A stretch of DNA of 64,000 bases from Moritella sp. Urea-trap-13 (lineage in GTDB: Bacteria > Pseudomonadota > Gammaproteobacteria > Enterobacterales > Moritellaceae), in contig NZ_PJCA01000028.1 in the NCBI RefSeq assembly GCF_002836355.1, positions 114,516 through 178,515 on the forward strand, given 5' to 3'. The notes beneath the pieces were generated by a model, which made no database searches, was not told the origin of the DNA, and saw nothing but the letters and a program-made list of their open reading frames with translations. A program made the position numbers and the translations under genes. Numbering within the stretch: the stretch's first letter is position 1; each line of letters starts with the position of its first letter. Below, one piece after another: positions 59,364-64,000 of this stretch.

Positions 59364-59975
59364 CTATGCATCTTCCTTACGTGACAGTAAGGCCAAACGC
59401 ATTTCAAATTGCTTGCATTGCTGCTCTAACTCACCCACTTCATCACAAAAATTAGCAATTTCTAACGCTCCAGGCGCTAGGCGTATTTCTTCAATTAAAT
59501 ACTCAGCAATATTATGACGTGCGATCATCATATTATTTTTCAGCCAAGCTTGGCTTGATTTCGCACCTTGCAATAATTTATGCGCAGCAACATCTCCGGT
59601 GTAACGAGATAAGTGCTCTTCCCAGTCAATATCTAGCTCTTTTAGGATGATGCTAAACTTGCTTGCCACCATAGGATCGCCACGCATATCCAATTCACCT
59701 TCTTTAATCAACGCGGTAAACTGTGAACTATCTTGTAAGCGGGACAGACTCGACAACTTTATATCCATACAACAATCCGCATCACCATCATATTTGGCTA
59801 ATACATCAATCTGAGATGAAAAAATAAAATATAACGGCTTAGGTAATTCGGCAATGTTTACCTTTAATACTTTACCTTTTAATGACGTGATCTTGTCTAC
59901 GGCTTTGGTATCTGCTTTTAATAATTGATTCAATAACGTTTCAATTCCAGCAGTAACAAGCATTTCGATTGGCAT
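59364..59975 (-). CDS. ubiJ: Ubiquinone biosynthesis accessory factor UbiJ
   Basis: UbiJ is an SCP2-domain lipid-binding protein of the ubiquinone metabolon. I start at the ATG at 59975 (203 residues), six bases from AAGGG; an ATG at 59981 touches that sequence. The SCP2 part is residues about 15-115 (LPKPLYFIFSSQIDVLAKYD, GELDMRGDPMVASKF), followed by a coiled C-terminus (VGELEQQCKQFEMRLALLS). Confidence 0.93.
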   Translation of the reverse strand: MPIEMLVTAGIETLLNQLLKADTKAVDKITSLKGKVLKVNIAELPKPLYFIFSSQIDVLAKYDGDADCCMDIKLSSLSRLQDSSQFTALIKEGELDMRGDPMVASKFSIILKELDIDWEEHLSRYTGDVAAHKLLQGAKSSQAWLKNNMMIARHNIAEYLIEEIRLAPGALEIANFCDEVGELEQQCKQFEMRLALLSRKEDA

Positions 59976-59984
59976 GAGCATCCC

Positions 59985-60740
59985 TTAGAATTTATAACCG
60001 CGATGCAGAGCAACAATACCACCAGTTAAATTGTGGTACTCAACACTTTCAAAACCAACGGTTTCCATCATGCCTTTTAATGTTTCTTGATTAGGGTGCA
60101 TACGGATTGATTCAGCTAGGTATTGGTAACTATCGCCATCATCAGCAATTAATTCGCCCATTTTAGGCAAAATATTGAATGAATAGAAATCATAAACTTT
60201 ATTCAACGCTTCAGAATCTGGTTTTGAGAATTCCAGTACTAATAAACGTCCACCCGGCTTTAATACTCGGAACATCGACGCTAACGCTTTATCTTTATCT
60301 GTTACATTACGTAAACCAAATGCGATAGTGATCAAGTCAAAGTGATTATCTGGGAAAGGTAGCGCTTCAGCATTTGCTTGCACATAAGTCACATTACCAA
60401 CAATACCGCGGTCACGTAATTTAGCACGGCCTACTTTGAGCATTGAATCATTAATATCTGCTAGCGTAACAGAACCTGTATCGCCAACAATTCGTGAAAA
60501 CTTCGCAGTCAAATCACCAGTACCGCCGGCAAGATCTAACACTTTATGACCCGGTCTTACGCCACTGCAATCAATCGTAAAACGCTTCCATAGTCGATGA
60601 ATACCCATAGACATAAGATCATTCATTACATCATATTTAGCTGCTACTGAATGAAACACACTCGCAACCATATCGACCTTTTGGTCAGATTCTACGGTTT
60701 TATAACCAAAATGCGTGGTGTTATTTGATTTGTCTGTCAT
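59985..60740 (-). CDS. ubiE: Ubiquinone/menaquinone methyltransferase UbiE
   Basis: UbiE is a class I SAM C-methyltransferase for both quinones. The 251 residues show [30 protein letters not shown] (in part), the SAM motif [16 protein letters not shown] and [14 protein letters not shown]. First gene of ubiEJB. Confidence 0.98.
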   Translation of the reverse strand: MTDKSNNTTHFGYKTVESDQKVDMVASVFHSVAAKYDVMNDLMSMGIHRLWKRFTIDCSGVRPGHKVLDLAGGTGDLTAKFSRIVGDTGSVTLADINDSMLKVGRAKLRDRGIVGNVTYVQANAEALPFPDNHFDLITIAFGLRNVTDKDKALASMFRVLKPGGRLLVLEFSKPDSEALNKVYDFYSFNILPKMGELIADDGDSYQYLAESIRMHPNQETLKGMMETVGFESVEYHNLTGGIVALHRGYKF

Positions 60741-60826
60741 CGAGCTGTCCTTAATATCAGTTTAAGCGGTTAGTTTACTGCAACTCAGAGCCAACTGAAA
60801 CGAAACAAATCATTAAATTTATAAAA

Positions 60827-60858
60827 GACAAAAAAATACCGCCTCAATGGGCGGTATT
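60827..60858 (-). terminator. Terminator of codBA
   Basis: The stem aataccgcc/ggcggtatt (60835-60843, 60850-60858) is followed on the minus strand by a T run. It lies 23 bases after the codA stop. Confidence 0.9.
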
Positions 60859-60880
60859 AGATATAACAGAGTAAATTTAA

Positions 60881-62155
60881 TTAACGTTTAAAGTTAATGG
60901 TTTCTAATTTGTCTAAATGAATTTGCGTAACACTTGGTTTTGTTTCCGCTAATATTTTACCCGCTCGAATAACATAACGCGGTGCTGTTTGGCGACGAAT
61001 AGCATCATAACCAGAATCAGCAGGTAAAATAACTAAGTTACCAGGCTTACCTTCTTCAATACCATAACGGTCTTGAATATTTAATGTTTGCGCACTGTAG
61101 TCAGTAATAAGTTTTAACGACTGATCTATTTGGTCGTAACCCATGATCTGACAAACATGCAGACCCATATGCGTAACTTGTAGCATATTAGCAGTACCTA
61201 ACGGGTACCAAGGATCAAAGATATCATCATGACCGAAACAAACATTAATATTAGCCGCTAACATCTCTTTCACACGGGTAATACCACGGCGTTTAGGATA
61301 AGAATCAAAACGACCTTGTAAGTGAATATTTACCAGTGGATTAGCAACAAAGCTTATACCTGACATTTTCAACAAGCGGAATAAACGAGAAGCATAAGCG
61401 TCATTATAAGAATGCATTGCCGTGGTATGACTTGCTGTTACACGATGACCCATTTTCTTTTCATGTGCCAGTGTAGCAACCGTTTCAACGAAGCGAGATT
61501 GCTCATCATCGATTTCGTCACAATGCACATCGATTAGACAATCAAACTCTTGCGCCAAATCGAAAATGAAATGAAGCGAATCAATTGCATATTCACGACT
61601 AAATTCGAAATGTGGAATAGCACCAATAACATCAGCCCCCATTTCCACAGCTTTACGCATAATTTCTTTACCATTAGGGAAAGAGTTAATACCTTCTTGT
61701 GGAAATGCTACGATTTGAATTTCAATGAATTCTTTTAGCTCTTCACGTAACTCGAGTAATGCTTTAAGCGCAATCAACTCAGGATCAGAAACATCTACAT
61801 GAGTTCTAACATACTGAATACCATTGGCGATTTGCCATTTCAACGTTGTCGTCGCACGATTTTTTACATCTTCATGTGTCAGCATAGCTTTACGTTCAGA
61901 CCAACGTTCAATACCTTCAAATAAAGTACCGGACATATTCCAGTTTGGCTCACCAGCTGTTTGCGTCGTATCTAAATGCACATGTGGTTCAACGAATGGA
62001 GGGGTCGCTAAACCGCCTTCACCATCAATAATATCGCAATCAGTACTATCTAACTCCCCACACGGTTTGATCGCAGCGAAAATACCATTTTCAATACGAA
62101 TATCGACAAATTTGTTATTACGGTAAAGTTGCACATTTTTAATTAAAGTCGGCAT
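60881..62155 (-). CDS. codA: Cytosine deaminase
   Basis: CodA deaminates cytosine to uracil. The 424-residue amidohydrolase has the metal ligands His58 and His60 (EPHVHLD), a later HCDEID and HTTAMHSY, and the metal aspartate in [15 protein letters not shown]. The ATG overlaps the codB stop by one base (TAATG). Length and motifs match E. coli CodA. Confidence 0.96.
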   Translation of the reverse strand: MPTLIKNVQLYRNNKFVDIRIENGIFAAIKPCGELDSTDCDIIDGEGGLATPPFVEPHVHLDTTQTAGEPNWNMSGTLFEGIERWSERKAMLTHEDVKNRATTTLKWQIANGIQYVRTHVDVSDPELIALKALLELREELKEFIEIQIVAFPQEGINSFPNGKEIMRKAVEMGADVIGAIPHFEFSREYAIDSLHFIFDLAQEFDCLIDVHCDEIDDEQSRFVETVATLAHEKKMGHRVTASHTTAMHSYNDAYASRLFRLLKMSGISFVANPLVNIHLQGRFDSYPKRRGITRVKEMLAANINVCFGHDDIFDPWYPLGTANMLQVTHMGLHVCQIMGYDQIDQSLKLITDYSAQTLNIQDRYGIEEGKPGNLVILPADSGYDAIRRQTAPRYVIRAGKILAETKPSVTQIHLDKLETINFKR

Positions 62156-63429
62156 TACGCTTCACTCTTTTTAGTAGTATTAATTGATTTAGGATCCATT
62201 ACTTTACAACAAATGTAGTAAACAATAGCACCACCGATAACAGCATTAACAGGGACAACACCCGGTAATAATTGACCAGCAGCAATACCCGCAGCAACAG
62301 CTATAAGCGCCTGCCAACGAATCGTTTCGAATTCAGCTTTCGCAAATTCAACATACTGTCCACGATGGATTAAGAAGTAATCGGCAATAAGTACGCCGCC
62401 GATAGGTGGAATAGCTGCACTTAAAAATGATAACCAGCCAACAAAATTATTATATAACCAAAGCGCAAATACAGTACCAATAACACCATTGATCATTGCT
62501 AGTTTTTTACTATCAATGCCAGTTACATTTGAGAAACCTAAACCAGATGCATAAAGTGCATTGTCATTAGTTGTCCAAATATTGAGACCTAATACGATAA
62601 TAGCTGGAATTAATAACCCCTGCGTCATCATCACATCAGAAATATCAGCAAAGCCTGTTGCGGCAGCGCCAGCGGCGCCAAAGATAAACATTAATGAGTT
62701 ACCAATGAAGAAGGCGATAAGCGTGATCGCAACAGCCGCCATTGGTTTACGACCAAAGCGAACAAAATCAGCAGTCAAAGTACCGGCACTAATAAATGAG
62801 CCAATAACTAAGGCAAGCGCAGTATTAAAATCTATTTGCTTATCAACAGCAGGAACTATTTTTTGCATTTCAGCAATACCGCCTAAATCATTAACCGCAA
62901 GATAGACTGAGTAACCACCTAAGATCGCAATTGCAGGAACAGCAATAAAGCTTAATACCATCAGTGCTGAAATACCAAAATAAACGGTAACAGTCATTAA
63001 TAGTCCAGCAATAATGATTATCGTATTTACATCAAACACCACACCCATTTCACCAAACAGTGCTTTTTGTACGGGTAATGCAAACATAGCAACACCAACG
63101 CCAAACCAGCCCACCTGAGTACCTCCAAGTAATATAGATGGGATGTATGAGCCTTTAGAACCAAAGGAATAACGTGCTAACAAATGCGTTGAAAGACCAG
63201 TTTTAGTTCCTATGTAACCAAGAAATGCAGTGTAGACACCTAAGATTAAGTTACCGAGAAGTACTGCATAGAAAAAATCATCGTAAGAAAGCCCTGTGCC
63301 CAGCGTCCCGCCAGTCCACATACTTGCAGAGAAAAAAGTTAACCCTAGCATAACCAATGATAACGCGATAAAACCTTTTCTTTCTGATTTAGGAACAGGT
63401 CCTAATGAATAGTCATTATGTGCAGCCAC
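62155..63429 (-). CDS. codB: Cytosine permease
   Basis: CodB is a 12-helix cytosine:cation symporter of the NCS1 family. The 424 residues begin [16 protein letters not shown] and show [13 protein letters not shown] and [19 protein letters not shown]. It is followed by codA, forming a salvage operon as in E. coli. Confidence 0.96.
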   Translation of the reverse strand: MAAHNDYSLGPVPKSERKGFIALSLVMLGLTFFSASMWTGGTLGTGLSYDDFFYAVLLGNLILGVYTAFLGYIGTKTGLSTHLLARYSFGSKGSYIPSILLGGTQVGWFGVGVAMFALPVQKALFGEMGVVFDVNTIIIIAGLLMTVTVYFGISALMVLSFIAVPAIAILGGYSVYLAVNDLGGIAEMQKIVPAVDKQIDFNTALALVIGSFISAGTLTADFVRFGRKPMAAVAITLIAFFIGNSLMFIFGAAGAAATGFADISDVMMTQGLLIPAIIVLGLNIWTTNDNALYASGLGFSNVTGIDSKKLAMINGVIGTVFALWLYNNFVGWLSFLSAAIPPIGGVLIADYFLIHRGQYVEFAKAEFETIRWQALIAVAAGIAAGQLLPGVVPVNAVIGGAIVYYICCKVMDPKSINTTKKSEA

Positions 63430-63469
63430 GAACTCTCCAATTTATTTTTTTATTGACAAATTGCGCGGT

Positions 63470-63497
63470 ATTCTAATCATCAAAATATTTAAGTCAA
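63470..63497 (-). promoter_or_regulatory. Promoter of codBA
   Basis: On the minus strand TTGACT (63497-63492), a 16-bp spacer and TAGAAT (63475-63470) lie 41 bp before codB. No clear PurR box was seen. The 280 bp from here to 63780 are AT-rich and I see no gene in them. Confidence 0.6.
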
Positions 63498-63800
63498 TAT
63501 AAAATCACAGAATGGATAGAGCAGGTAGACACAAAAGTGATAGCGGTAACAATACGTATTTTTATAGTCGTTATTAATAAATAACAAGTTCAATGAGTTA
63601 GTTTTTCAAGGAAAATAAAAAGCAAAAATTGAGATAGATTTAAGGGTCCGAAAATAAATAGGCATAATTTATAGTAATCAAATTTCAGTATCTATATCAA
63701 GCACTAGTTTTCTATTCAGGCTTTATTTAAGTTGGTGGAGAATAGAAAAATATGACTTTTATTAATTTCAATCTAATTTTTCAACCTGAATTTCAGGCAC

Positions 63801-63832
63801 AAAAAAAGCCTGAATCTTTCGATTCAGGCTTT
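63801..63832 (-). terminator. Terminator of the tRNA-Asp-like unit
   Basis: A 12-bp stem aaagcctgaatc/gattcaggcttt (63805-63816, 63821-63832) has a tttc loop and a minus-strand T run, starting nine bases after the tRNA-like 3' end. It is followed by TGCCTGAAATTCAGG. Confidence 0.9.
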
Positions 63833-63841
63833 CGTTGTTGT

Positions 63842-63935
63842 TGGCGGAGTGGACGAGACTCGAACTCGCGAAGCCTTCGGCAGCGTGACAGGCCGCCTTT
63901 ATTATAAATAGTCTAACCAACTGAACTATTTCTCC
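63842..63935 (-). pseudogene. Degenerate tRNA-Asp(GTC)
   Basis: The 94-base minus-strand sequence follows tRNA-Asp: GGAG at the 5' end, TAGTTCAGTTGGTTAGA D arm, CCTGTCACG anticodon loop (GTC), GTTCGAGTC T loop and TCCGCCA 3' end. It is 17 bases too long. Extra AT-rich sequence lies between D arm and anticodon stem, and the variable region forms its own cgaag/cttcg hairpin. Only four of seven acceptor pairs remain. It is almost certainly not a normal aspartate acceptor. Confidence 0.75.
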
Positions 63936-63971
63936 ACACAATCTATATTTTTGCATCTCTGAATTTCAGGC

Positions 63972-64000
63972 ACAAAAAAAGCCTGAATCTTTCGATTCAA
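63972..64000 (-). terminator. Second copy of the tRNA-Asp-unit terminator (cut by the window)
   Basis: From 63959 the sequence repeats 63786 onward for about 40 bases (173-bp offset), including the left arm and loop of the terminator. A second tRNA-like unit probably lies beyond the right edge. Confidence 0.7.

Noticed and set aside
63768..63956. 62-residue minus-strand frame at the right edge
   Set aside because: It spans the degenerate tRNA-Asp and its terminator.

Overview
The window is chromosomal DNA from a marine gammaproteobacterium related to Vibrio, Shewanella and Psychromonas. Moritella is my best guess, but that is inference; no rRNA or species marker is present. It is AT-rich and carries blocks that in Escherichia coli lie around 84-87 min: glnA-ntrBC, hemN-yihI-engB-polA, recQ-yigI-rarD, uvrD-yigB-xerC-dapF, cyaY/cyaA, hemCDXY, fre-ubiD, rho/trxA/rhlB/gppA, hemB and tatDCBA-ubiBJE. 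Almost all protein genes are conserved housekeeping genes. The unusual content lies between these blocks.

Layout. 1-3.5 kb: the end of glnA, a DUF4124 protein, an NtrC site, then ntrB-ntrC. 3.5-8.3 kb: a PilZ protein, a large ZIP-like/His-repeat/permease fusion behind two Zur-type palindromes, a DeoR regulator and a HAD hydrolase. 8.5-17.8 kb: hemN, DUF2489, yihI, cytochrome c4, engB, the sRNA Spot 42 (spf), polA, an oriC-like GATC/DnaA-box cluster, a RyhB-type sRNA with a Fur box, and an acyltransferase. 17.9-20.3 kb: a preQ1 riboswitch with yhhQ, a solitary tRNA-Gly-like gene, and small proteins including a DUF3149 peptide behind a candidate FNR site. 20.4-34.4 kb: recQ, an unrecognised secreted protein, yigI, rarD, a CpcT/CpeT-like protein, uvrD-yigB-xerC-DUF484-dapF-lysA-lptM, and cyaY. 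34.5-40.6 kb: two CsrB-family RNAs flanking a chromosomal qnr-type gene, then cyaA and an eight-gene tRNA array (Val-Lys-fMet, Val-Lys-fMet, Val-Lys). 40.7-63.4 kb: hemCDXY, fre, ubiD, rho, trxA, rhlB, gppA, hemB, an aldehyde dehydrogenase/TetR operon, tatABCD, ubiBJE and codBA. 63.8-64 kb: a degenerate tRNA-Asp unit with its own terminator, and the terminator of what looks like a second unit.

The regulatory content stands out. At least four sRNA genes can be read from sequence: Spot 42, RyhB and two CsrB copies. They come with a preQ1-I riboswitch and candidate sites for NtrC, Zur, Fur, FNR and CRP. Spot 42 and cyaA are linked through CRP-cAMP, RyhB through Fur, and the CsrB RNAs through CsrA. 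The most novel protein candidate is the zinc-associated fusion at 4558-6678.
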